Assembly: GCA_964491265.1 (NCBI GenBank)
Contig: CAZBFP010000010.1
Coordinates: 1-64,000, forward strand
From: JBBAGC01 sp964491265
Lineage (GTDB): Bacteria > Spirochaetota > UBA4802 > UBA5550
Direction of reading: 5' to 3'
Length of the DNA: 64,000 nucleotides
The position numbers and the translations under genes are program-made. The notes under the pieces are model-generated. The model ran no database searches, was not told the DNA's origin, and saw only the letters and a list, made by a program, of their open reading frames with translations. Shown one piece after another: positions 26,524 to 34,517 of the stretch (its first letter is position 1; every line of letters starts with the position of its first letter).

Positions 26524-27582
26524 ATGGACAATAATAAAGATTTAAAAAGAATTCTTACTTTCTCCGCAATTGCTTTAGGGATCGGCCTGCTGATTCTTTT
26601 CAATTATATCTTTGATTCCTATCAGCTCCGTATACTGAACATGTGCGCAATTTATATAACCCTGGGGCTCAGTCTCAATCTTATATACGGCTTTACTGGG
26701 CTTTTTTCACTTGGGCATGCAGGTTTTATGGCAATAGGTGCCTATACCACAGCACTACTTTCAATGTCTCCTGATTTAAAGGAACTTAATTTTTTTCTTG
26801 TACCTATTGTTCCATGGCTTGCCAATACTGAATGGAGCTTCTTTTCCGCGCTTCTTGCCGGCGGCTTACTCGCTGCTCTTGCCGGTTTCTTAATAGGTGC
26901 TCCTGTTATTAAACTCAGGGATGATTATCTTGCAATAGCCACACTCGGTTTTGCAGAAATAATCCGTATAGTATTAACAAACACTCAGTCTATAACCAAT
27001 GGCTCTCTCGGGTTAAAGGGGCTCCCCCCTTATACTAATGTATGGTGGACCTGGGGGTTGGCACTGGCATCTATTCTTTTTATGATTTATCTGTTTAAAG
27101 GGAGCTACGGCAGGGCTTTTAAGGCTATAAGAGAGGATCAGGTAGCTGCAGAAGCTATGGGGATCAATCTTTTTAAGCATAAGGTGCTCTCCTTTACAAT
27201 CGGTTCCTTTATGGCAGGGATTGCCGGGGGGCTTCTTGCTCACCTTATAGGAACAATTGACCCATTAATGTTCCGTTTTCTTATAACCTTCAATATTCTC
27301 CTTATTGTAGTACTTGGCGGTATGGGGTCTATTTCAGGTACAATAATTTCTGCAATAGTAGTAACAGTTGCCATGGAGTATATGAGAATACTGGACGGGC
27401 CTATGGACTTATATTTCTTTAAAACAGACGGCATATCGGGGCTTAGAATGGTAATATTTTCGCTGGCCCTGCTTATTGTTATCCTCTTTTTCCAGCGGGG
27501 ACTTATGGGGAACAGGGAGCTTTCATGGGACATGATCCTCAATCCTCTGAAGAACAGAAAAAAGGGGGTTAAAGGGGAATAA
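26524..27582 (+). CDS. livM: Branched-chain amino acid ABC transporter permease, LivM type
   Basis: Second permease of 352 residues with about nine or ten hydrophobic segments. The family marks are LGLSLNLIYGFTGLFSLGHA and the ATPase-contact loop RAFKAIREDQVAAEAMGI. The gene is tightly packed with livH (five bases) and livG (one base), so translation is probably coupled. Confidence 0.9.
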   Translation: MDNNKDLKRILTFSAIALGIGLLILFNYIFDSYQLRILNMCAIYITLGLSLNLIYGFTGLFSLGHAGFMAIGAYTTALLSMSPDLKELNFFLVPIVPWLANTEWSFFSALLAGGLLAALAGFLIGAPVIKLRDDYLAIATLGFAEIIRIVLTNTQSITNGSLGLKGLPPYTNVWWTWGLALASILFMIYLFKGSYGRAFKAIREDQVAAEAMGINLFKHKVLSFTIGSFMAGIAGGLLAHLIGTIDPLMFRFLITFNILLIVVLGGMGSISGTIISAIVVTVAMEYMRILDGPMDLYFFKTDGISGLRMVIFSLALLIVILFFQRGLMGNRELSWDMILNPLKNRKKGVKGE

Positions 27583-27583
27583 G

Positions 27584-28345
27584 ATGTATATATTACGAAC
27601 AGACAATATAACTATGAAATTCGGCGGCCTTGTAGCTGTGTCGAATCTCAGCCTTGAATTAAAGCATAATGAAATAGTGGGGCTTATCGGACCAAATGGT
27701 GCAGGTAAAACGACTGCTTTTAATATGATAACAAGCCAGTACACACCTACTGAAGGTTTTATATATTTTAAAAATCAGGATATTACTCATTTCAGGCCTC
27801 ATGAAATAACCAGGCTCGGCATAGCACGAACCTTCCAGAATATTAAACTATTTAAGGAGATGAGCGTTCTTGACAATGTACTTGTGGGGAATCATCTCCG
27901 CCTTCGTTCAAAACTTATCGCATCTGTATTAAGAACACCCTACTATCTGAAGGAAGAGAAGCACATGATAGAGAAGTCGAAACATCTTCTGGAAGATCTG
28001 GGGCTGATAGATGTAATGAATGAGAAATCCTACTCCCTGCCTTATGGAAAACAGAGAAGACTTGAAATCGCAAGAGCCCTTGCAACGGACCCGAAACTTC
28101 TCCTCCTTGATGAGCCTGCAGCCGGGATGAATCCCCATGAATCAATAGAGCTCATGGAGTTTATTCATGAAATAAGGGATAAGTTTGATATTACAATCCT
28201 CCTTATTGAACATACCATGCAGGTGGTCATGGGTGTGTGTGAAAGAATTTATGTTCTTGATCATGGAGTTACTATTGCAGAGGGGTCACCCTCGGAAATA
28301 CAGAATGATCCAAAGGTGATAGAAGCCTATCTGGGGGTAAGCTGA
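27584..28345 (+). CDS. livG: Branched-chain amino acid ABC transporter ATPase, LivG type
   Basis: ABC ATPase of 253 residues. Walker A GPNGAGKTT is at 36-44. The signature is LPYGKQRRLE, a usual LivG variant of LSGGQ. Walker B is LLLLDEPAAGMNP, and the switch His is in LLIEHTMQVV. The last base of its stop is the first base of livF's ATG. Confidence 0.92.
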   Translation: MYILRTDNITMKFGGLVAVSNLSLELKHNEIVGLIGPNGAGKTTAFNMITSQYTPTEGFIYFKNQDITHFRPHEITRLGIARTFQNIKLFKEMSVLDNVLVGNHLRLRSKLIASVLRTPYYLKEEKHMIEKSKHLLEDLGLIDVMNEKSYSLPYGKQRRLEIARALATDPKLLLLDEPAAGMNPHESIELMEFIHEIRDKFDITILLIEHTMQVVMGVCERIYVLDHGVTIAEGSPSEIQNDPKVIEAYLGVS

Positions 28346-29052
28346 TGCTGAGCATTAAAGATTTATATGTAAATTACGGCGGTATAAAAGCGCTGCAGGG
28401 GATAAATATTGAAGTACCGGAAGGGAAAATAATTACACTTATCGGCGGGAACGGTGCAGGTAAAAGCACCACTTTAAGAACCTCAATAGGTCTGGTAAAA
28501 CCTGCATCAGGCTCTGTTTTATATAATGGTAAAAATATTACCGGTATAAAAACAATGGATATTGTTAAAAACGGCATGGTTCTTGTTCCTGAAGGGAGAA
28601 AGGTTTTCACCAACCTTACGGTACATGAAAACCTTGTCCTTGGAGCCTACTCCAGAAAAGATAAAGATGCGGTTGAAAAAGATCAGGAAAAGGTATACGC
28701 CATTTTCCCCAGACTCAAGGAGAGGCTTAAGCAGAAGGCTGGAACCCTTTCCGGCGGTGAGCAGCAGATGCTGGCACTGGGGAGAGCGATTATGACAAAA
28801 CCGAAGCTCCTTATGATGGATGAACCTTCCCTGGGGCTTGCCCCCCTTATCGTTAAGGGGATATTTGAAGTAATAAAAGAGATAAATGCACTGGGGGTAA
28901 CAATTCTCCTTATTGAACAGAATGCCAAGGCTGCGCTTGAGATTGCCGATTTCGGTTATGTACTTGAAACAGGTAAAATTGTACTTAAAGGGACAGGTAA
29001 AGATCTGCTCAATAATGACGATGTTAAGAAAGCCTATCTGGGAATAGCCTGA
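28345..29052 (+). CDS. livF: Branched-chain amino acid ABC transporter ATPase, LivF type
   Basis: ABC ATPase of 235 residues. Walker A GGNGAGKS is at 34-41, the signature is LSGGEQQML, Walker B is LLMMDEPSLGLAP, and the Q-rich end LLIEQNAKAAL is typical of LivF. The ATG overlaps the livG stop. It ends eight bases before the asparaginase gene, which suggests that both are transcribed together. Confidence 0.92.
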   Translation: MLSIKDLYVNYGGIKALQGINIEVPEGKIITLIGGNGAGKSTTLRTSIGLVKPASGSVLYNGKNITGIKTMDIVKNGMVLVPEGRKVFTNLTVHENLVLGAYSRKDKDAVEKDQEKVYAIFPRLKERLKQKAGTLSGGEQQMLALGRAIMTKPKLLMMDEPSLGLAPLIVKGIFEVIKEINALGVTILLIEQNAKAALEIADFGYVLETGKIVLKGTGKDLLNNDDVKKAYLGIA

Positions 29053-29060
29053 TAATTAAT

Positions 29061-30104
29061 ATGGCCGGCAGGGGAAGATCTGTACTGATTATTTATACCG
29101 GCGGAACCATCGGCATGGCCATTGACCGGGAAACCGGGGCTTACGAGCCTATCAATTTTCAGAATATCCGGGATGTGGTTCCTGAACTTAAAAGACTGGG
29201 GCCGGAAATTGATGTTATCGAGTTTGATGAACCTCTTGATTCGTCAGGAATAACACCACCTCTGTGGCTTGAAATTGCAGCGATTATCAGAAATAATTAT
29301 TCACGATATGACGGTTTTGTTGTACTCCATGGTACAGATACTATGGCATATACAGCATCAGCTTTAAGTTTTATTTTAAATGATATTTCCAAGCCGGTAA
29401 TTTTAACCGGTTCACAGCTCCCCATAAATACATTGCGCACAGACGGCAGGGAAAATCTTATAACAGCTATAGAAATTGCAGCTGCAGAGAGTGATGGCCT
29501 CCCTCTTGTGCCTGAATTGTGTATCTACTTTGAAAACAAGCTTTATCGTGGGAACAGAACAACAAAAAGAAGCGCCGATCATTTTAACGCTTTTGAGTCT
29601 CCGAATTTTCCCCTTCTTGCTGAAGCTGGTATAAATATAGTATATAATCATCAGCTTATACGGAAAAATATTGATCCAGGTTTAAAATCCCCGGCAAATC
29701 CGGTTATAGACGAAAATGTATTTATACTTAAACTCTTCCCCGGAATAACAGCTTCGGCTATTGAGTCTGTGGTGAATATTCCGGGACTAAGGGGGCTTAT
29801 CCTTGAAACTTACGGTTCCGGTAATGCGCCTGAGGATGAGTGGCTTATAAAACCGCTGGCTCAAGGTGTAAAAAAAGGGATCGTGACAGCAAATATAACA
29901 CAGTGTATTTCCGGAACAGTATCGATGAAGAGGTACAAAACCGGACTTGGTCTTCTTGATGCGGGTGTAATAAGCGGTTACGATATGACAAGTGAGGCTG
30001 CTGTTACAAAGTTGATGTATCTGCTGGGACAGCATAGTGAACAGGAGAGTGTGAGCCGTTTATTCGAGACATCTCTTGCAGGTGAGCTGACATTGAATAA
30101 TTAA
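29061..30104 (+). CDS. ansA: Type I L-asparaginase
   Basis: Hydrolyses asparagine to aspartate and ammonia in the cytoplasm. The two threonine motifs are present: YTGGTIGM (T13 and T16 region) and VLHGTDTMAYTASALSF. There is no signal peptide, which fits the cytoplasmic type I enzyme, and 347 residues is the usual length. It directly follows livF, so the transporter may supply amides or acidic amino acids for this enzyme. That link is inferred from position only. Confidence 0.88.
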   Translation: MAGRGRSVLIIYTGGTIGMAIDRETGAYEPINFQNIRDVVPELKRLGPEIDVIEFDEPLDSSGITPPLWLEIAAIIRNNYSRYDGFVVLHGTDTMAYTASALSFILNDISKPVILTGSQLPINTLRTDGRENLITAIEIAAAESDGLPLVPELCIYFENKLYRGNRTTKRSADHFNAFESPNFPLLAEAGINIVYNHQLIRKNIDPGLKSPANPVIDENVFILKLFPGITASAIESVVNIPGLRGLILETYGSGNAPEDEWLIKPLAQGVKKGIVTANITQCISGTVSMKRYKTGLGLLDAGVISGYDMTSEAAVTKLMYLLGQHSEQESVSRLFETSLAGELTLNN

Positions 30105-30122
30105 CTCCATCTGAAAAGTTTT

Positions 30123-30839
30123 TTAATCTATCCCTCCATTAAGTTTAAGATGATTCACAACCTCTTCCCCTGTTTTAAATGAACTGAAAAATTTTAGCGT
30201 GCTGATTGTAGGAGTTACCATTTTTATCTCCTTACTTTTATACCCTGCAAGTGCCTCAGCCGGTGTCATCCATCTTGTTTCAACCAGTTCAATGCCGTCA
30301 TGGATAATGTATTGATCCTCCGGAGCCAGTGCGGCAAAAAATCTTGTGTCGTATCTTATGGGGGAGAAAACCGGGGTTATCCATCTTGATATATAGTGTA
30401 TTGCATCAAATGCAGGCTCAAGTTTCTCACGTTTAAGCATTTCCCGGAAGCTTAGACGGTTTTCATAAACCATGGATCTGTACTTGGAATATTTTCTGAT
30501 GTCATCATCATTAATAATAGAGACAAATTTCCCCTTCCGGTCCCTGGCAAGGAGAAAGCCCGATTCTTCAAAGGTTTCCCTTATCGCACCCATTGCATAA
30601 AGCGTTATGTCAAATTCCCTATCTTCCTTTCTGCTGCAGTTTTGGTTGAAGCTGCAATCATCAGGGGAATCGTCATGAATGTCCTGATCATCAATGGCGC
30701 CGCCGGGGAATACATAATATGAGGGGAGGAATCTGTCTTTAGCATGCCTTTTTAAAAGGAGTACCTGGAAACTGTTTTCATCATCATGCCTGTTTTTTAA
30801 TATTGCTATAGTGGAGGCTTTTCGCGGTTTTGCAAACAT
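30123..30839 (-). CDS. NUDIX hydrolase (NUDT19-like)
   Basis: Hydrolase of nucleoside diphosphate derivatives, 238 residues. The Nudix box is split by an insert, as in NUDT19-type enzymes: VFPGGAIDDQD, then about 30 residues on GAIRETFEESGFLL, with the catalytic REtfEEsG core. Those relatives act on CoA-type substrates, but the substrate here is inferred. Start ATG 30839. It is followed on the same strand by nothing (a convergent asparaginase), and the TPR gene lies 19 bases upstream. Confidence 0.8.
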   Translation of the reverse strand: MFAKPRKASTIAILKNRHDDENSFQVLLLKRHAKDRFLPSYYVFPGGAIDDQDIHDDSPDDCSFNQNCSRKEDREFDITLYAMGAIRETFEESGFLLARDRKGKFVSIINDDDIRKYSKYRSMVYENRLSFREMLKREKLEPAFDAIHYISRWITPVFSPIRYDTRFFAALAPEDQYIIHDGIELVETRWMTPAEALAGYKSKEIKMVTPTISTLKFFSSFKTGEEVVNHLKLNGGID

Positions 30840-30858
30840 TTCTCTATTCCGTCATTAT

Positions 30859-31761
30859 TTAAACTATCCTAAGCTCCTGAAGAAGTGAATCAAAGTCAAG
30901 TTTATATTTTTCAAAAATATAGCGGTTAAGGGCATCCCCTTTCTGCAGCCGCCGCGCCGCCTTGTATGAATTATCTATTATATTTTTTATACTTTCACTG
31001 CTGCATAGATCATTGTATGTCTGGTAAAAGCGGATAGTATAATCGCATACTGATAGTACACGGTTAAGCTGTTTTTTCTTCATGTAAATATCGGACAGTT
31101 CATTGCAGGTCTTGATAATGCTGCTTACGTTTACCGATTCCGACTCAGTAGTATCCTGGAAAGGGTCAATCTTAACAGCTCTAAGATAATATTTTAGTGC
31201 TTTCTCTGTATCATTCAGGTTATGATGATAAATATATCCAATGCGGTAAAGAGCCAGTATGTAGTCGGGATTGAGGGCAAGGGCATTTTCAAATGCATCA
31301 ATTACAAAAAAAGGATCTTTTCTTACAGAAAAATTAGCTCCCAGCATAAACCATGATTTTGCAGACCTGGGGTTATTCACCTGCAGCTCGCGGGCTTTTT
31401 CATGGGCCTTGTATTCATTTGCATTTAAAATAGAAATTCTTTTAGCAAGAGAGTTTTGAAGCTTTATTGCCTTCTTTTTGTATTTTCTGGCTGTGGAGTA
31501 GTTGATAATTTCATCATACTCCTCCAGCGCAATATCCTCGTACTCCTTGTCGCCGGAAAGGTAGGCCAGTTTGTCATATGCCATTGCAAGGGTTAAAGAG
31601 GTGAGGGGGAGATCATAACCATGATGTTTTAACCGCACAAGTATAGCTATTGCTTCATGAAGCCGGTTCTTTTTGTAAAATTTTTTTGCCTGTTTAAATG
31701 ACTCCTTATAGTCAGTAACAGGTTTATTTGTATCGAAAAATTTCATCATAGCAGGTGACAT
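30859..31761 (-). CDS. TPR-repeat protein
   Basis: A 300-residue protein made largely of tetratricopeptide-like helix pairs (DAFENALALNPDYILALYRI, then EKALKYYLRAVKIDPF). There is no signal peptide or membrane segment. It probably works as a protein-interaction scaffold; the partner is unknown. ATG 31761 has a weak AAGG upstream. It is transcribed with the NUDIX gene. Confidence 0.75.
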   Translation of the reverse strand: MSPAMMKFFDTNKPVTDYKESFKQAKKFYKKNRLHEAIAILVRLKHHGYDLPLTSLTLAMAYDKLAYLSGDKEYEDIALEEYDEIINYSTARKYKKKAIKLQNSLAKRISILNANEYKAHEKARELQVNNPRSAKSWFMLGANFSVRKDPFFVIDAFENALALNPDYILALYRIGYIYHHNLNDTEKALKYYLRAVKIDPFQDTTESESVNVSSIIKTCNELSDIYMKKKQLNRVLSVCDYTIRFYQTYNDLCSSESIKNIIDNSYKAARRLQKGDALNRYIFEKYKLDFDSLLQELRIV

Positions 31762-31831
31762 AATACCTTTTTAATAATTTTTCGGTATTCCATGCCTTTA
31801 AGTTAAGAATTTATTGAGAATATACAGATTA

Positions 31832-31910
31832 ATTCAGAAATTATTTCTAAATATGTTTTTTAGTGCAATAATGATGTTTTCCATATCCCCGCCGTCTACG
31901 ACGGCGGGGA
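31832..31910. repeat. Interspersed repeat, family S, copy 1, with strong hairpin
   Basis: Sequence TTTTTTAGTGCAATAATGATG recurs at about 33312 and, more weakly, at 59555. This copy ends in a perfect 10-bp hairpin CCCCGCCGTC / GACGGCGGGG (31887-31909, loop TAC). It lies downstream of the selenoprotein gene and could act as its terminator. Confidence 0.6.
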
Positions 31911-32003
31911 CAATAGATCATTGCCTGACAGTAATAAGTTTAGGAATAAATACTGCATTATTCTATTATTTTAAAGTAAAAAAAGCTTTGTCATTGAACA
32001 ATT

Positions 32004-32333
32004 TTATTCAACTATGAGCTTCCCCGGTATCCCCGATAAGGTCAATTCCCTGAAAACAAAAAAAAGTTTTTTGACCCCTATCTTTATTTCCGGGATTTCA
32101 TCGGTTTTAATCGCTTTTGATATCCACAATGTTATCGTCCCTGATTCAAATTTTATGTATTGTCCTATAACTTCGTCTATCGGCTTTCCCATGCATACTG
32201 CAGGGTTCCGGCTTGTAATCTGCCGGGATGGGCATCACCCTCCCGAGGAGCAGACAGATTCTATGTATATTGTGATATTTGAATCACCTTCCATAATGTA
32301 GGCAGCTGCGTCTTTTTCTATAGTAATTTTCAA
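32004..32333 (-). CDS. CC/Se-motif family selenoprotein (in-frame UGA at codon 33)
   Basis: A 109-residue protein of the CC/Se motif (HesB-like) family read through one TGA. TTG 32333 follows AGGAGG by seven bases. The first 32 residues start MKITIEKDAAAYI and end VCSSGG. The TGA at 32235-32237 follows directly, then TGC (Cys34), so the motif reads GG-Sec-CPSR. After it, the same frame runs without a stop to 32004 (CMGKPIDE, later IKIGVKKLFFVF). In this family, sites with Cys-Cys or Sec-Cys are known. A hairpin lies just behind the UGA. If Sec is not inserted, only a 32-residue peptide would form. The role is unknown. Confidence 0.8.
32188..32232 (-). promoter_or_regulatory. Putative bacterial SECIS hairpin of the selenoprotein gene
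   Basis: On the minus strand, two to four bases after the UGA: outer arms CCCAT (32232-32228) and ATGGG (32192-32188), inner stem CCGGC / GCCGG with the nine-base loop AGATTACAA, apex 14-22 bases from the UGA. Position and size fit a SelB-binding bSECIS. The internal side is asymmetric, and no folding energy was computed. Confidence 0.5.
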
Positions 32334-32395
32334 AATAGATCCTCCTGGTAATCATTTCAGTTTTATTAAATGAATAGGCAATATTAACAACTTCA

Positions 32396-32702
32396 GCTCA
32401 TTCCGGATTTTTGGGATACTAAGAAAGTACTTTTTTTACTTTTCCCCCCTGTCCCCCAAAGGGGGCACGAGTTATCTATTATTACTCTGAAAATATAATT
32501 GTTGCCACTTTGATAACTAATCCCTTTACATTGTTCCGCATATCTTTTGCAAGCTCAACAATATAAAGGATTTTTTAATACTTTGATTCACCAACTTGCT
32601 CAAGTTTTTATTTTACGTGCCCCCTTTGGGGGACAGGGGGCTTACTCCAGAATATGTGGAAACAAACAATATTATTACTTTTCCCAAAAATCCGGAATGA
32701 GC
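32396..32702. mobile_element. MITE-like element with 21-bp perfect terminal inverted repeats
   Basis: Ends GCTCATTCCGGATTTTTGGGA (32396-32416) and its exact reverse complement (32682-32702). Inside lies a second perfect pair: a 25-base arm at 32445-32469 and its complement at 32616-32640, each holding CCCCCAAAGGGGG. About 307 bases, no transposase. It fits a non-autonomous element or a large folded RNA/DNA structure. Confidence 0.75.
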
Positions 32703-32865
32703 CACAACTTTTATACTTTCAATATAATATTAGTAACAAATGATCTGTAAAAGTTTATTTTAATACCGGATATTTTTTTTAAAGTTATTTTTTATTGTAT
32801 ATATTCTATTATAGCAGAATAGTAATTATCTGCCGGAGCAGGTTAATCCCTCATGGAGTAATATT

Positions 32866-33237
32866 TTGAATTATCAGCATAAGGAAAATCCCCTGGCCGG
32901 GATAGGTGATTCACCGGAACTGGCTGAAAAAGAGGATGAAAAAGTTATCTGCCGTAATTGTGCAGCCCCTATTACGGATAGAAATGAGATAATAGAGATT
33001 GAAGGTGCTGCATTCCATTATAAAAGAAATCCTGCAGGTATTTATTTCAGCATTGTCTGTTTCAGGTCTGCCAGGGGGTGCAGGAATGTGGGTTACTACA
33101 CGTCAGAGTATTCCTGGTTCCCCGGTTATAAATGGTGCATAGTAATATGCGGAGCCTGCTCAAGTCACCTGGGTTGGCAATATTCCGGTGCCGGTAATTT
33201 TTACGGATTAATTGCAGATCGCATTACCGGTTTTTAA
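32866..33237 (+). CDS. Bacterial cereblon-type CULT-domain protein
   Basis: Single-domain homologue of the ligand-binding domain of human cereblon (123 residues). Zinc ligands are C29/C32 and C95/C98. The aromatic cage is W84, W90 and W104, spaced exactly as in human W380, W386 and W400, within SWFPGYKW and SSHLGW. The position matching human H378 is Y82 here. The N-terminal 20 residues are probably disordered. TTG 32866 follows GGAG by seven bases. CULT proteins in bacteria bind small cyclic imides or uracil-like ligands, but their role is unknown. The gene stands alone in a repeat-rich stretch. Confidence 0.85.
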   Translation: MNYQHKENPLAGIGDSPELAEKEDEKVICRNCAAPITDRNEIIEIEGAAFHYKRNPAGIYFSIVCFRSARGCRNVGYYTSEYSWFPGYKWCIVICGACSSHLGWQYSGAGNFYGLIADRITGF

Positions 33238-33258
33238 AAAAGACTTTACTTGCTGATG

Positions 33259-33298
33259 AATTACTGTAATTTCTGAAATATAAAAAATTACAGTAATT
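33259..33298. repeat. Inverted repeat after the CULT gene (terminator-like)
   Basis: Arms AATTACTGTAATTT (33259-33272) and AAATTACAGTAATT (33285-33298). AT-rich stem with no clear T-run, so termination is only possible. It runs into repeat family S. Confidence 0.45.
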
Positions 33299-33372
33299 AC
33301 TCCTGAAGATATTTTTTAGTGCAATAATGATGTTTCCCATATCCCAGCCGTCTACTGGTCGGGGATATTAGA
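33291..33372. repeat. Interspersed repeat, family S, copy 2
   Basis: CAGTAATTACTCCTGAAGAT, then ATTTTTTAGTGCAATAATGATG and a GC-rich end with partial hairpin (CCCAGCCGTCTACTGGTCGGGG). It matches 31832-31910 in the second half and 59555-59590 in the first half. Confidence 0.6.
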
Positions 33373-33452
33373 GCATTTTGTTTAAAATAAAAGTTAAGTA
33401 ATTAACACTGAAAAAATTGAGTAAAATATTTTAATTTCCGGATGAAGAAAAG

Positions 33453-34103
33453 ATGAAATCCAATATAGGACTGGTAACAAGAAATCAGGAGATCGCAGAA
33501 GATCTGAAGTCCAATCTTCCCGGATTTGATATAACAATCTACCGGAGCATTGAATCAATACATCGTGAATCAGATTCCGCCTTTTTTGTTGATTATGAGG
33601 AGGTTGCAGATTCCGATTCCACCCAGTTTTATCTTTCCAGATTAAGAAAAAAAATTCTTGATGTCCCTGTTATTCTTGTTCTGCGGGTGAGCACTGTTGC
33701 CGAGCTTGATGCAACATGGTTTTTTGATGATTTTATTCTTTATCCTTTCCGCAAAGGTGAAACTCCGGCGAGGCTTACCCGTATCCTGGGTGTGCAGGCT
33801 GAAGATGATGATGAAATATCGATAGGGCAGCTCCGGATTAACATGAAAGAGTATGCTGTATATCTTGATAATGAAAAAATTGAACTTACCTACAAGGAGT
33901 TTGAGCTTCTGAGACTTTTTATTCTAAACAGGGGTACAGTTTTTTCCAGAAAAGATGTATTGAGCCGCATATGGGGTATGGAATATATCGGCGGTACCAG
34001 AACTGTTGATGTTCATATCCGGAGACTCCGGAGCAAGCTGGGGGATGATTTTAATTCTATAATCGAAACTGTCCGTAATGTGGGATACAAGTGCAGGGAT
34101 TAG
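33453..34103 (+). CDS. OmpR-family response regulator with degenerate receiver
   Basis: A 216-residue DNA-binding protein. The C-terminal winged helix of the OmpR/PhoB kind is clear (YKEFELLRLFILNRGTVFSR, then RTVDVHIRRLRSKLG and VRNVGYKC). The receiver-like N-terminal half lacks the paired acidic residues at its start; D47 (FFVDYEE) stands near the phospho-acceptor place. It may work without phosphorylation. It precedes the peptide transporter operon by about 400 bases and could regulate it. No kinase neighbours it. Confidence 0.8.
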   Translation: MKSNIGLVTRNQEIAEDLKSNLPGFDITIYRSIESIHRESDSAFFVDYEEVADSDSTQFYLSRLRKKILDVPVILVLRVSTVAELDATWFFDDFILYPFRKGETPARLTRILGVQAEDDDEISIGQLRINMKEYAVYLDNEKIELTYKEFELLRLFILNRGTVFSRKDVLSRIWGMEYIGGTRTVDVHIRRLRSKLGDDFNSIIETVRNVGYKCRD

Positions 34104-34170
34104 GCTTAATACCGGTTATATAACACGCCCAAAAATTTTTATGAAACCATTTACAACTTAAGTCTACAGA

Positions 34171-34388
34171 GTACTAGTATTATGGTAGTAGTAGAATTTA
34201 TGGGAAAGTCTGTCGTTCCGGCCGAAGTGATTAACGTAGGCAAGCAATATAGAAACATCCTGTTTCGTGCTTGCAGACAACCATCGTGGCTGTACTGCCG
34301 GAATCATCCGAAAAAATCAGGAGTTATGAGATTCCCGCATGCGCGGGAATGACAATACCTCCAAAATACTACAGCTACCTGTAGTATA
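34171..34388. repeat. Interspersed palindromic repeat, family R, copy 2, with internal insert
   Basis: Related to 25462-25605: GTCGTTCCGGCCGAAGTGA and GCGCGGGAATGAC, with imperfect terminal repeats (TACTAGTATTATGGTAG on the left against the reverse complement of CTACCTGTAGTATA on the right). Unlike copy 1 it carries about 67 extra bases (34230-34296) that form their own hairpin (CAAGCA, GAAACA, TCC, TGTTTC, G, TGCTTG). Confidence 0.7.
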
Positions 34389-34517
34389 GAAAATATTGTA
34401 TGCTATTTATATTTGACAAAGGATTTTAATCACGATATTATGTCTTATCAGCACTGTATGCTGAATCCGGTTTATTGATGCTTAACTTACTTCCAAAGGA
34501 TTAGAATAGCTGAATAA

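Noticed and set aside
32014..32301. Plus-strand 95-codon ORF opposite the selenoprotein
   Set aside because: The minus strand has a ribosome site, a family match and a Sec-Cys motif; the plus frame has no start signal or similarity.
32445..32640. CRISPR-like repeats
   Set aside because: Only one inverted pair, no direct repeats with regular spacers, no cas genes in the window.
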